From Aquimarina megaterium XH134 (GTDB lineage: Bacteria; Bacteroidota; Bacteroidia; Flavobacteriales; Flavobacteriaceae), in the NCBI RefSeq assembly GCF_000520975.1, contig NZ_JACB01000016.1, positions 1-64,000 on the forward strand: 64,000 bases of DNA, in the 5' to 3' direction. Below the pieces are notes generated by a model. That model saw nothing but the letters and a program-made list of their open reading frames with translations. It was not told the DNA's origin and did no database searches. Positions 8,218 through 17,422 of this stretch are shown here, in pieces (position 1 is the first letter of the stretch; each line of letters starts with the position of its first letter). Both the position numbers and the translations under genes were made by a program.

Positions 8218-11200
8218 TAGAAATATTCTTATTCGAATTAAAGTATCGTTTAAAACGACCTGCCACCTGGATATATGTTGCTCTGGGATTTACGATAGCT
8301 GTTTTAATGTCTGTTTTCGAAAAATCGGTAACTGCTCAATTTGTCAATAGTCCCAATACGATAGCAGAAATCATTGGGCCTATATCGGTTATCTGTATTT
8401 TCTTTTATGCTGCGATTATGGGGGTTCCCATTTTTAGAGATAAAGATCACAAAACAGCACAAACGTATTTTACGTTTCCGATTACTCAAAAATCATATGT
8501 ATTAGGTCGGTTTTTAGGCAGCTATGCTATGGTTACTTTACTCAATCTATCTATTGTATTAGGCACTATGATAGGGTTTGGCTTCGGTGAGTATCTGGCA
8601 CGTGCCGATTACGGAAATTATACCGATTTTAACCTGTCGTCATATCTTTTACCTTTCATATTCTTATTACAAATCAATGCATTAGTAATTGGCTCTTTGT
8701 TTTTTTGCTTAATGGCCTTTTTTAAGAAAATGCCTATTATCTATCTAGGCGGAATTTGCTTGTTTTTGTTATATAGTATTTCGGGAGATTTTGTATCCAG
8801 TCTCGACAACCAATGGTTAACTCCTTATCTAGATCCTTTTGGAAACAGAGCTTTTACTTTTGTTAAGAAATACTGGTCAATTAATGAACTGAATACAAAC
8901 CAACTACCAATATATGGTAGCTTTTTATTAAATAGAATGTTCTGGTTAGCCATAGGCTTACTATTCTTTCTTATTACCCTTTTTAGATTTGACTATAAGA
9001 AATTTTTACTTTCTGGTAAAAAAAGTAGTAAAACAGAGAACAGTGAGTATACACCTTCATTAATTGCTTCGGTAAAACAAACTTTTACTAAAAAAACAGA
9101 ATGGAATAATCTTTTTTCTCTTAGTAAAATTGAATTTCTATCTATTTTTAAAAGCCCAATTTTTATCATACTGCTCATTATAGGAATTATCTTTTCTATA
9201 TTCAGTATTTATAATCTTAATGAAAAATATGGCACTCCTAATTTACCATTAACCCGATATGTGGTAACTTATATTAATGGAGTTATTTCTTTCTTTTCTA
9301 TTATAATATTAGTGATCTATTCTGGAGAAGCTGTGCACAGGACAAGAAAAAATAAAACCTTTGTTTTTTATGATGCCTTACCTATTAGTGATTCTAGTTT
9401 ATATTTTTCAAAAATAATATCGCTTATTGGGATAGCTCTTGTTCTTACCATTGCAAACATTATCATTGGTATTTTGTTCCAAACCTTTAATGGATATTTT
9501 CAATATGACCTGGGCATGTATTTTATCTATAATTTTGCTCTGGTATTTCCTGGTTTTTTAATGACTATACTACTCTCTTTCTTTGTTCATGTACTAGTGA
9601 ATAATAAGTTTCTGGGGCATTTTATTGTTATCTTAATTTATTTTGGATTACCACTTCTGGTGGCACTTGCTTTTAAAAGTACGAATCCAATGTATATGTT
9701 TACTGGCACTACACCTGTTTTTTTAAGCGATCTTAATGGTTTTGGTCATTATCTTACAGGAATAACCTGGTTAAATACCTACTGGATCTTATGTACTGCT
9801 ATTTTAATGATCATAGGAAAAGTATTTTGGACCCGTGGTTTTTTTGCTACTGCCAAAGAACGGTTATCATTGGCAAAACAAAGATTCACTCCCAAAACCA
9901 TAGGAGTATTTACAGTTATCGTATTAGCCTTTATATCTGTTGCCGGCTACAGCTATTATAATCTTAAAATACTTAATACGATGGTCGACGGGAACCATTC
10001 TGAAAAAATAGATGCCGATGCAGAAAAAAAATATGCAAAATATATTGGTCAGGCTCATCCACAAGTAACCGATCTAAAAGCATATATCGATATTTTTCCA
10101 GAAAAACGTAATATAAAAGCAAAAGGAGACTTTAAAATCATAAATAATTACGATACTCCTATAGACACCTTATTACTCGAAGTACAATACCCTGGTGCAC
10201 ATACCAATTTACAAAAAGTGATTTATAACGGTAGTCCCCTTACACCAGTAGTTACAGATTCTGTATACAGAATGTACTTTTATAAGCTTCCTAAAGCAAT
10301 GCAGCCTAATGAGAAAGCTGATCTTACCATAGAAGTGTTTTCAGAAACCAAAGGCTTCTCCAATCATTTAGAATCCGAAGTATTGTATAATGGGTCTTTT
10401 CTTAATAATATTATATTCCCCAGGTTTCATTACGAACGAAACCTGGTCGAAAATGGAGTGCGTGTAAAACATGGGTTAAAAAAACTCGATTATCTATACC
10501 CTCCTCGAACGGACAGTCTGGCATTAAAGAAAAATCTGTTTAATGAAGATGCCAATTACATTAATTTTGAGGCGATACTTAGTACGTCTGCAAATCAGAC
10601 TGCTCTCGCTCCTGGTAAATTGGTAAGACAATGGCAGGAAAACAACAGAGCCTATTATCATTATGCTTTAGAGTCAAAGACTGATCTGTTTTTTAATGTA
10701 GTATCTGCGAGATATGATGTAGAAAAATCCAGTTGGACTGCACCAAGTGGAAAAAAAGTGAATATCGAGATTTACCATTCTCCAAAACACAAACGCAATC
10801 TGGAGCATTTTATCAAAGGGGTTAAGGTAGCTTTAGACTACTGCTCAACTAATTTTTATGAATATCCCAACTCGGTGATCAGAATAGTAGAATTTCCTGC
10901 GCATTCGACTTTTGCACAATCTTTTGTAACTACTATTCCTTATTCTGAAGATTTTGGGTTTGCTGCTAATTTTGATAAGGCCGAAGATTTTAACTATGCA
11001 TTTAGAGTTACCACTCACGAGGTAGCACACCAATGGTGGGGTCACCTCGTTACTCCTAGTAAAACATCTGGTGCCAATATTATTTCTGAGACTTTGGCAG
11101 AATATTCCTCTCTTATGACTATGAAACATGAATATGGTGAAAACGGAATCAAAAACTTTCTTAAATATTCTTTAGATCGGTATTTACAAAGTAGAGCTTT

Positions 11201-11816
11201 TAGTTTTAAACCAGAACGATCTCTAATAAATGTAGAAACGGGGCCACATATCTGGTATGAAAAAGGATCTATGGTGATGTACGAGCTTCAGGATCTTCTT
11301 GGTGAAGACAACGTGAATGAAGCCCTTAAAGGTTTTCTTAATGAGTATAGAGAATATAAAAAAGGAGTTTATCCTACTTCAGAAAATCTATATGATGCCA
11401 TTTATAAAATAGCTCCAGATTCTTTAAAATACGCTGTAGAAGATGGGTTTACAAAAATAGTACTTTATGAAAATCGTGTTACTAGCGCTAAGACCAAAGC
11501 ACTGGATAACGGCACGTATGAAACCACTTTTACAGTAGATTCAAAAAAAATCTATTATGATGATACGGGCAAAGAAGAACGTACCGATGACACCACTAAT
11601 TATATCGAGGTTGGATTATTTGGCGAAGATAGTATTGACGAACAGGAAATACCTCTTAAAACCCCGTATTATTTAGAAAGAAAATGGTTGCGACCCGGCG
11701 AAAATACGTTTACTATTGTTACCGATAAAAAACCGGTAAAAGCAGGTATTGACCCTTATAATAAATTAATCGACAGAAATTCTGGAGATAACTTAAGGCC
11801 GATAGAAGAAGAGTAA
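8214..11816 (+). CDS. ABC-2 permease fused to an M1-family aminopeptidase domain
   Basis: 1200 residues. The first ~570 residues hold two ABC-2 permease halves, about twelve membrane segments with a soluble loop near 265-300. The final ~600 residues are an extracytoplasmic M1-like metallopeptidase: zinc motif 'HEVAHQWWGH' (His935, Glu936, His939) with the third ligand in 'SETLAEY' (Glu959). That spacing is one residue longer than in classical M1 enzymes, as I recall for this fused subfamily. The GAMEN exopeptidase motif was not found. The coupled ATPase gene upstream completes the transporter. A transporter that cleaves or senses peptides at the cell surface is the natural guess; the substrate is unknown. 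Confidence 0.9.
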   Translation: MIEIFLFELKYRLKRPATWIYVALGFTIAVLMSVFEKSVTAQFVNSPNTIAEIIGPISVICIFFYAAIMGVPIFRDKDHKTAQTYFTFPITQKSYVLGRFLGSYAMVTLLNLSIVLGTMIGFGFGEYLARADYGNYTDFNLSSYLLPFIFLLQINALVIGSLFFCLMAFFKKMPIIYLGGICLFLLYSISGDFVSSLDNQWLTPYLDPFGNRAFTFVKKYWSINELNTNQLPIYGSFLLNRMFWLAIGLLFFLITLFRFDYKKFLLSGKKSSKTENSEYTPSLIASVKQTFTKKTEWNNLFSLSKIEFLSIFKSPIFIILLIIGIIFSIFSIYNLNEKYGTPNLPLTRYVVTYINGVISFFSIIILVIYSGEAVHRTRKNKTFVFYDALPISDSSLYFSKIISLIGIALVLTIANIIIGILFQTFNGYFQYDLGMYFIYNFALVFPGFLMTILLSFFVHVLVNNKFLGHFIVILIYFGLPLLVALAFKSTNPMYMFTGTTPVFLSDLNGFGHYLTGITWLNTYWILCTAILMIIGKVFWTRGFFATAKERLSLAKQRFTPKTIGVFTVIVLAFISVAGYSYYNLKILNTMVDGNHSEKIDADAEKKYAKYIGQAHPQVTDLKAYIDIFPEKRNIKAKGDFKIINNYDTPIDTLLLEVQYPGAHTNLQKVIYNGSPLTPVVTDSVYRMYFYKLPKAMQPNEKADLTIEVFSETKGFSNHLESEVLYNGSFLNNIIFPRFHYERNLVENGVRVKHGLKKLDYLYPPRTDSLALKKNLFNEDANYINFEAILSTSANQTALAPGKLVRQWQENNRAYYHYALESKTDLFFNVVSARYDVEKSSWTAPSGKKVNIEIYHSPKHKRNLEHFIKGVKVALDYCSTNFYEYPNSVIRIVEFPAHSTFAQSFVTTIPYSEDFGFAANFDKAEDFNYAFRVTTHEVAHQWWGHLVTPSKTSGANIISETLAEYSSLMTMKHEYGENGIKNFLKYSLDRYLQSRAFSFKPERSLINVETGPHIWYEKGSMVMYELQDLLGEDNVNEALKGFLNEYREYKKGVYPTSENLYDAIYKIAPDSLKYAVEDGFTKIVLYENRVTSAKTKALDNGTYETTFTVDSKKIYYDDTGKEERTDDTTNYIEVGLFGEDSIDEQEIPLKTPYYLERKWLRPGENTFTIVTDKKPVKAGIDPYNKLIDRNSGDNLRPIEEE

Positions 11817-11837
11817 TCTTTATCTATCTGCTCATTT

Positions 11838-11878
11838 AAAATCACGATCTGGAAGCGCTGTCTTGATCGTGATTTTTT
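11838..11878 (+). terminator. Intrinsic terminator after the permease-peptidase gene
   Basis: A 12-bp stem (11838-11849 with 11865-11876), a 15-nt loop, and a run of T residues lie 22 bases after the stop codon. The stem sequence (AATCACGATC) resembles the arm ends of the large palindrome at 12146-12195. Confidence 0.85.
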
Positions 11879-11912
11879 ATTTGAGGCACCTCTTGCTATA
11901 TTTTTAAATAAA

Positions 11913-11944
11913 AAAAATGATGCAGTAAATACTGCATCATTTTT
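11913..11944. terminator. Second terminator-like hairpin, possibly bidirectional
   Basis: A perfect 14-bp stem (11913-11926 with 11931-11944), a 4-nt loop, and A- and T-runs on the two sides. It follows the first terminator by 34 bases. Confidence 0.75.
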
Positions 11945-12145
11945 GTGTTTACTCCAAGTCCTCCCTTTGACTTTACAATTTTGACATCATAAATTTACGG
12001 TTTTACCGTAAATTATGCAAATTAAGCTTATCATTTTTTTAAGAAATATAGTATTCAGGATCTAAAGATGATTAATATAACTCTTACTATACAGGCTTTT
12101 AGGGCAATGCAACAAATATCTCCACTTAAGAGTATATTTCAATAC

Positions 12146-12195
12146 TTAAAAAAATCACAATCAAGATACTAGTATCTTGATTGTGATTTTTTTAA
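12146..12195. repeat. 50-bp perfect palindrome (25-bp arms), terminator-like
   Basis: Bases 12146-12170 are the exact reverse complement of 12171-12195. The arms carry A- and T-runs at the outer ends, so transcripts of either strand would form a 23-bp hairpin with a CTAG loop followed by a U-run. It could work as a terminator in both directions or as a protein-binding site. It lies 125 bases upstream of the next gene. Confidence 0.85.
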
Positions 12196-12320
12196 TTTGT
12201 AAATTCCTTTGTAACAAATGGTTCTTGTTTCAGTCTTCCTTTTGTTGGATGTATCAGGCAACTTTATACACCAACATAGCGTCTTATATATAGGAACTTT
12301 ATTGATCTAAATATCAAATT

Positions 12321-13850
12321 ATGAACTATAATCAGGTAGTAGCAGCTTTACTTTTATTCTTATCCATAGGTACTATGGTAACCGCTCAAACCATTACTTC
12401 TAAGGTAGTGGACAAAAAAACTAACGAGCCCATCCCCTATGCCACCATACAACTATCAGAAAATCAAGGAGTTATCACTAACGAAGAAGGAAGATTTAGC
12501 CTAAATCTAAATGGTGATCTTGCCAAAATTGACTCTATTTATATTTCCTCTATGGGGTATGAAAAAGTAGGTGTGTCGGTAAAGAATGTAACCGATAGTA
12601 TCATTTATATTCAACCTAAAGCAATAGAGTTAAAAGGTGTTTTTATTTCAAATAAAAATCTAACCGTAGACGAAATTATTGATAATGTTAAAGAACGAGT
12701 AGATCAAAATTATAATTTTGGGCTATCTAAAAGACGATTGTTTTTTAGAGAATCCGAGTTTAATACCGTAAAAAAGTTCGATGTCAAATTTAAAAAATCT
12801 ACGATCAAAGAGCTTAATAAAAAATTGATCGATAGTGTAACCTCTATTCTTCCCAAAAGAGCAGAATATTACACCGAAATTTTATGCGATCTGTATGGCA
12901 ATTTCGATAAGAGGAAACTTCACATTATAAAGGCCGCAGAACTCTATGATAAAAATAATAGAGTGTCTATGGAAGCTGTAGCCGAACGTATGGAAACTAT
13001 ATTTAAGAAAAATGTAAAACCCAATTCTTACCTTAAAATAAAATCTGGTCTGTTTGGTACCAAGGTACAGGTAGATTCTTTGCTAGAAAATACAGAAGAA
13101 GCGTCGGTTGTTAAAGATGAAATAGATAATCAAAAGAAAAAAGACGACAAGAGTGAATTTTTAACACATCGAAAATCTGGATTAGAAAGTTTGATGTCGA
13201 GCCTTTTCTTTAACGAAGATGTGATGTCTAATTTTTTGAACAAATCAGGCAGATATAATTTTGAACTTATCGATTACACCTATATGGATGATAATAGTGT
13301 ATATATTATTAATTTTTCACCAAAATGGAGAGCAGATTTTAAAGGTACATTATATGTTAACACTGAAGATTTTGCTATTGTTAGAGCCGATTATGAAAAT
13401 GTAAAAAATCTTAAAAGTTTTAAACTTCTGGGAGTTATGTTTCAGGATAATTTATATCGTAATAAAGTGATTTTTTCTAAAGGACAAAACAACAAATACG
13501 ACCTGAAATATCTTGAAATGCGTAGAGGAAATCGTTTTGGTTTTGACCGTCCTCTAAAAGTGATCGAGAAAAATAAACATGTAAAAGGAAGACGTAAACA
13601 AAATGAGCTGTCTCTGGCACTCGATGTGATCATGGCAAATGTAAGTAAGTTCGAGATTGTTGTTTTTGACTCTAGCCCATTATCCGAAGCTGATTACAAG
13701 GCCAGCACCGAAAACAAGGGTATTAAACCACAATACCTATCCAGGTACAATCCAGAATTCTGGAAAGGATACAACATCATAGAACCAAATTCTGCTATAA
13801 AACAATTTACAGTTGCTCCTGATGCCGATACAGAAGCTGGACAAGAATAA
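12321..13850 (+). CDS. Exported protein with carboxypeptidase-regulatory-like N-terminal domain
   Basis: 509 residues. A signal peptide (residues 1-22, ending 'VTAQ') is followed by a carboxypeptidase-D regulatory-like beta-sandwich at about 23-110 ('VVDKKTNEPIPYATIQL', 'TNEEGRFSL', 'ISSMGYEK'). The remaining ~400 residues are mixed alpha/beta with lysine-rich helices and a late beta-rich part resembling the large Bacteroidota families that follow this domain. No SusC plug or TonB box is visible. The protein is probably periplasmic or outer-membrane attached, of unknown function. It is a single gene between strong terminator-like hairpins. Confidence 0.75.
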   Translation: MNYNQVVAALLLFLSIGTMVTAQTITSKVVDKKTNEPIPYATIQLSENQGVITNEEGRFSLNLNGDLAKIDSIYISSMGYEKVGVSVKNVTDSIIYIQPKAIELKGVFISNKNLTVDEIIDNVKERVDQNYNFGLSKRRLFFRESEFNTVKKFDVKFKKSTIKELNKKLIDSVTSILPKRAEYYTEILCDLYGNFDKRKLHIIKAAELYDKNNRVSMEAVAERMETIFKKNVKPNSYLKIKSGLFGTKVQVDSLLENTEEASVVKDEIDNQKKKDDKSEFLTHRKSGLESLMSSLFFNEDVMSNFLNKSGRYNFELIDYTYMDDNSVYIINFSPKWRADFKGTLYVNTEDFAIVRADYENVKNLKSFKLLGVMFQDNLYRNKVIFSKGQNNKYDLKYLEMRRGNRFGFDRPLKVIEKNKHVKGRRKQNELSLALDVIMANVSKFEIVVFDSSPLSEADYKASTENKGIKPQYLSRYNPEFWKGYNIIEPNSAIKQFTVAPDADTEAGQE

Positions 13851-13907
13851 TATATCATATAATATTGTATGTCATTCTAGCCCTTTAGACTTACCCCGTT
13901 AAAATTC

Positions 13908-13942
13908 CAGACCTCACAGGTCTTAGAGATCTGTGAAGTCTG
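13908..13942. repeat. REP-like palindrome, copy 1
   Basis: Imperfect copy of the 'GACCTCACAGGTC...' inverted repeat seen again at 14842-14874 and 27182-27208. It lies between two convergent genes, where it could end both transcripts. Confidence 0.75.
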
Positions 13943-13957
13943 ATCAAAATAAAATAT

Positions 13958-14620
13958 TTACTCAATTTTACCATCTAATAAATTGATGACTCGAGAACCA
14001 TATGCCATATTTTTTTCTGAGTGAGTTACCTGTATAATCGTCACCCCATCTTTATTTAATTGCGTAAAAATTTCCATGATTTCTTCTCCTTGCTTAGAAT
14101 TAAGATTCCCGGTAGGTTCATCGGCAAGGATTAGTTTTGGACTAGCAATAAGTGCTCTGGCAACACCTACCAATTGTTGTTGTCCTCCACTTAACTGAGA
14201 TGGAAAAAGATCTTTCTTTCCCACAATATTAAAGCGATCCAACATATCTGCCACCAAAGATTTTCTTTCTGAAGCACTGTGTTTTTTATATAATAATGGC
14301 ATCTCAAGATTTTCTTTTACTGTTAATTCATCGATCAGATGATAGGCCTGAAATACAAATCCTATATATTGCTTATACAGATTCGCGCGGTGTTTTTCTT
14401 TAAGTGAATGTACTTTTTCTTCCAGAAATGTATATTCTCCTTCATTAAAATCATCAAGCATCCCGATGATATTGAGCAAAGTAGATTTTCCTGAACCAGA
14501 AGGCCCCATAATTGAGATAAAATCTCCTTCGTTCACCCAAAAATTAATGTCTTTTAGTAAGAACACCTTTTGTCCTCCTGAGTGTACCCACTTTGATACA
14601 TTTTTTAGTTGTAATAACAT
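13958..14620 (-). CDS. ABC ATPase (MacB/LolD type) at the end of the permease array, with altered motifs
   Basis: 220 residues, standard length. Walker A 'GPSGSGKST' (Lys45), Q-loop Gln91 ('VFQAYHLIDELTV'), Walker B 'LILADEPTGNL' (Asp167, Glu168) and the switch-histidine region 'VTHSE' are all present. The signature reads 'LSGGQQQLVGVARA' where most relatives, including the sister at 42686-43381, have 'QQQRVAIARA'. The D-loop is 'NLNS' instead of 'NLDS'. It is the last gene of the long minus-strand run but is separated from the nearest permease by 263 bases holding repeats. It may form mixed ATPase dimers, serve a subset of the permeases, or be losing function. Confidence 0.9.
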   Translation of the reverse strand: MLLQLKNVSKWVHSGGQKVFLLKDINFWVNEGDFISIMGPSGSGKSTLLNIIGMLDDFNEGEYTFLEEKVHSLKEKHRANLYKQYIGFVFQAYHLIDELTVKENLEMPLLYKKHSASERKSLVADMLDRFNIVGKKDLFPSQLSGGQQQLVGVARALIASPKLILADEPTGNLNSKQGEEIMEIFTQLNKDGVTIIQVTHSEKNMAYGSRVINLLDGKIE

Positions 14621-14668
14621 GTTTTATTTTTTTAGTTGTTTATGATATTTTAATCTGGATTTAAAATA

Positions 14669-14793
14669 GGGTATCTAAAAAGTCCTGCTTTTCGTTTCTA
14701 CAAAGTACAAAGTAATCTGTGTTTTTTAAGAATCAGGCGTTAGAATACTTTGCGCTGTCTATCATTACGTTTTATTGTTCTTTTTAGATACCC
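14669..14793. repeat. 125-bp element bounded by 14-bp perfect terminal inverted repeats
   Basis: GGGTATCTAAAAAG at 14669-14682 is exactly repeated in inverse at 14780-14793. Inside, a second pairing (CAAAGTA with TACTTTG) is nested, which suggests either a structured RNA or a small non-coding transposable element (MITE). No coding sequence and no clear target-site duplication is seen. It lies in the 263-bp gap between the last permease and the second ATPase. Confidence 0.6.
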
Positions 14794-14841
14794 AGGTTTT
14801 AATTAGATTTATTTTTTAATTTTTAAAATAGTCCTTGCTCT

Positions 14842-14874
14842 AGACCTCACAGGTCTTAGAGACCTGTGAGGTCT
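14842..14874. repeat. REP-like palindrome, copy 2
   Basis: A perfect 14-bp stem (14842-14855 with 14861-14874) and a 5-nt loop. It starts ten bases past the stop of the last permease in its direction of transcription. It could protect or partly end the long transcript before the second ATPase gene. Confidence 0.85.
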
Positions 14875-14883
14875 GAAATAATT

Positions 14884-17391
14884 TTATTCTGCCCTTAAAT
14901 TTTTTACAGGATTTGTTGATGCTGCTTTAATGGTTTGAAAACTTACTGTTACTAATGTAATTACAAATGCGCTTATCGCTGCTACTATAAACACCCAACT
15001 ATCTATTGGGGTTCTATACGCAAAATCTTTAAGCCACTCATCTACCAAAAAGTATGCGATAGGTGAAGCAAGAATAATAGAAATAAGAACCAGTTTTGTA
15101 AATTCTGAAGAGAACAAAAAAGCTAATTCTGATACCTTGGCACCCAGTACTTTTCTAATACTTAATTCTTTGATACGTTGCTCTGCCGTAAAAGCAGCCA
15201 GGCCAAACAACCCAAGACATGCTATAAGCAAAGCCATAATGGTAAATATACTAAGTATTACTCCCATTCTTTGTTCTGACACAAAAGTGTTTTCAAAATC
15301 CTGATCCATAAAACTATATTCAAACGGAACCGAAGGATCTATTTGTGCAATATCATTTTTAACTCTATCAATCAATGTTTGAAGTTCACCAGGGTTTTTA
15401 ACCACTGCAGGATTAAGTTTCATCGAATAATAAGATAAACCTGCACCATAATCCCAAACCTTATCATTTTGATGATGAATGATGACCAATGGTGCTATTT
15501 CTTGTTGTACGCTATTAATATTAAAATCTTTAACTACGCCCATCACTTCAAATTCATCTTCACTTCCAGAGGCTAAAGCCAGTATTTTTCCTATAGGAGA
15601 ATCTGCATTATAAGATTCTTGATTACCCCACCCCAGGGTTTTAACTGCTTTTTCATTTAATATCACTTTATATTTATCATTGGGTCTTGACGAATCAAAA
15701 TTTCTTCCGGCAACAAATTCTACTCCCAATACATCAAGATAATCTTCTTCTGTTCTTACATTTCTAAGTTGAACCACCTGGTCATTAGCACCCAGTGTTT
15801 TGTATCGATCTCCAGACCATATATTTGGTGGTAGCCCAAATGATTTTCCAACTTTTGAGAAAGCAGGATTTGACGAAAGCTTTGTCTTAAGTGCTTCAGT
15901 ATCAAAACCGATTTGCTCGATATTATGAATTTGTAGAATATTATCTTTTTCGAATCCTAGATCTAACGAAGAAGTATATACCAATTGCTTTTGTACAAAT
16001 AAGGTACAAATTACCAGAGCAATAGAAATAGTAAACTGAAAGACAACTAATCCATTTCTAATTCCTTTTCCTTTAAATTTTGTGCTTATTTTTCCCTTAA
16101 GGGTTTCTATAGGTTGAAACATTGAAAGGTAAAACGCAGGGTAGCTTCCAGAAATTAAACCTAATCCTAATACAAATAATAGCACAATTGCTAGAAATAT
16201 TGGGTTTCCTAAATATGGAATCAGTTCGAGCTTTACATCTGCAATTGTACTAAATATGCCCAAAGAAAGTTGTACGAATATCAAGGCAAAAACAGTACCT
16301 ATCAAAACAAAGAGTGTAGATTCTATAACGAACTGTTTGATTAATGCTTTTCGTTTGGATCCCAAAACTTTCCTCACTCCTATTTCTTTTGCTCTCTTTG
16401 ATGATCTTGCGGTAGAGAGGTTCATGAAATTGATACTGGATAATATAAGTACCAGTACACCTATTGCTCCGAATATTTTAACAAACATTGGATTTCCAGT
16501 TGGTCCAAAGGAGTGAATAGCAGGAGCTTCAGATAAGTATATTTCTCTAAGAGGTTGCAGGTATAGTGTCCAATCATGTCCTGCTGTAAATTCTTTAAAT
16601 GTTTGATTAAAAATACGTTCTGTTGTAGGTGGCGCCCATTTTGGGGGAATAGCCTGAATTTTTTTGGTAAATGCTGCTATATCGGTTCCTTCTTTCACTA
16701 ATCCATAGGTCGAAAATGCTGTCCAAATCCATTTCCAACCGTTTCTTTGCATCATTTCAGAATAACTTTTTAAGGAAACCAACATATCAAATTGAATATG
16801 TGATTTATAAGGAACATCGGCAAGTACTCCTTTTACTGTATAGGTTTTCCATGAGTTATCATAATCTTTTACTTCTACTGTTTTTCCTATTGGGTTTTCT
16901 GTACCAAAATAACGTTCTGCCGTTTTTTTTGTCATCACCATACTCATAGGTTCACTAAGTGCTGTATTAGAATCACCTTGTAAAAATTTAAAAGAAAACA
17001 CGTCAAAAAAGTTTTCTTCGACAGCAAAATATTGCTCTTCGCTATATAAACTTGCCTCTTCGTTATGATTAGATTTTACAATCTGTGTACCGGTCCTTAA
17101 AAGTCTTGTTACTTCTTCAAACTCTGGGGCATCTTCTCGTAATGCAATAGCTACATTAGGTCCTGTATTAGAGGCTATTTCATTCCAATCGTCCCAAATA
17201 TTAGGTTGATTAACTCTATAAATACGATCTGCCTTGTCATGAAAAGTATCATAAGTCATTTCACTATGGATATATAATCCAATAATAAAGCATGTTCCTA
17301 TCCCAATACTAAGTCCAAGTATATTGAGAATAGTAAATTGTTTTTGTCGAAGAGCATTTCTCCATGCTATTTTGATATAATTTTTAAACAT
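14884..17391 (-). CDS. MacB/FtsX-type ABC permease, array member 11 (last permease)
   Basis: 835 residues, the longest of the eleven. It shares the family's two-half layout described for the entry at 39480. The first membrane helix is at about 18-42. The first FtsX block carries 'SKRAKEIGVRKVLGSK' and the second 'QRIKELSIRKVLGAK', the cytoplasmic coupling segments that would touch an ATPase. The extra length lies in the periplasmic domains. It ends 'NPVKNLRAE'. Start ATG at 17391, 31 bases after the previous stop, preceded by a version of the leader ATCAAAAAAC shared by several siblings. A 263-bp gap with repeats separates it from the second ATPase. Confidence 0.9.
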   Translation of the reverse strand: MFKNYIKIAWRNALRQKQFTILNILGLSIGIGTCFIIGLYIHSEMTYDTFHDKADRIYRVNQPNIWDDWNEIASNTGPNVAIALREDAPEFEEVTRLLRTGTQIVKSNHNEEASLYSEEQYFAVEENFFDVFSFKFLQGDSNTALSEPMSMVMTKKTAERYFGTENPIGKTVEVKDYDNSWKTYTVKGVLADVPYKSHIQFDMLVSLKSYSEMMQRNGWKWIWTAFSTYGLVKEGTDIAAFTKKIQAIPPKWAPPTTERIFNQTFKEFTAGHDWTLYLQPLREIYLSEAPAIHSFGPTGNPMFVKIFGAIGVLVLILSSINFMNLSTARSSKRAKEIGVRKVLGSKRKALIKQFVIESTLFVLIGTVFALIFVQLSLGIFSTIADVKLELIPYLGNPIFLAIVLLFVLGLGLISGSYPAFYLSMFQPIETLKGKISTKFKGKGIRNGLVVFQFTISIALVICTLFVQKQLVYTSSLDLGFEKDNILQIHNIEQIGFDTEALKTKLSSNPAFSKVGKSFGLPPNIWSGDRYKTLGANDQVVQLRNVRTEEDYLDVLGVEFVAGRNFDSSRPNDKYKVILNEKAVKTLGWGNQESYNADSPIGKILALASGSEDEFEVMGVVKDFNINSVQQEIAPLVIIHHQNDKVWDYGAGLSYYSMKLNPAVVKNPGELQTLIDRVKNDIAQIDPSVPFEYSFMDQDFENTFVSEQRMGVILSIFTIMALLIACLGLFGLAAFTAEQRIKELSIRKVLGAKVSELAFLFSSEFTKLVLISIILASPIAYFLVDEWLKDFAYRTPIDSWVFIVAAISAFVITLVTVSFQTIKAASTNPVKNLRAE

Positions 17392-17422
17392 AACTTTTTG
17401 TTTTTTGATATTGTGATTCTCC

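Larger units (their letters stand above)
11817..12320. other. 504-bp intergenic region rich in hairpins
   Basis: It contains two terminator-like hairpins and a 50-bp perfect palindrome, but no credible gene. A 34-codon plus-strand ORF from 12068 runs into the palindrome and looks accidental. The promoter of the following exported-protein gene should be near 12200-12310; no clear -33/-7 pair was seen. Confidence 0.5.

Noticed and set aside
12068..12172. 34-codon plus-strand ORF before the exported-protein gene
   Set aside because: It runs into the palindrome, has no recognisable features and no conserved neighbour link.
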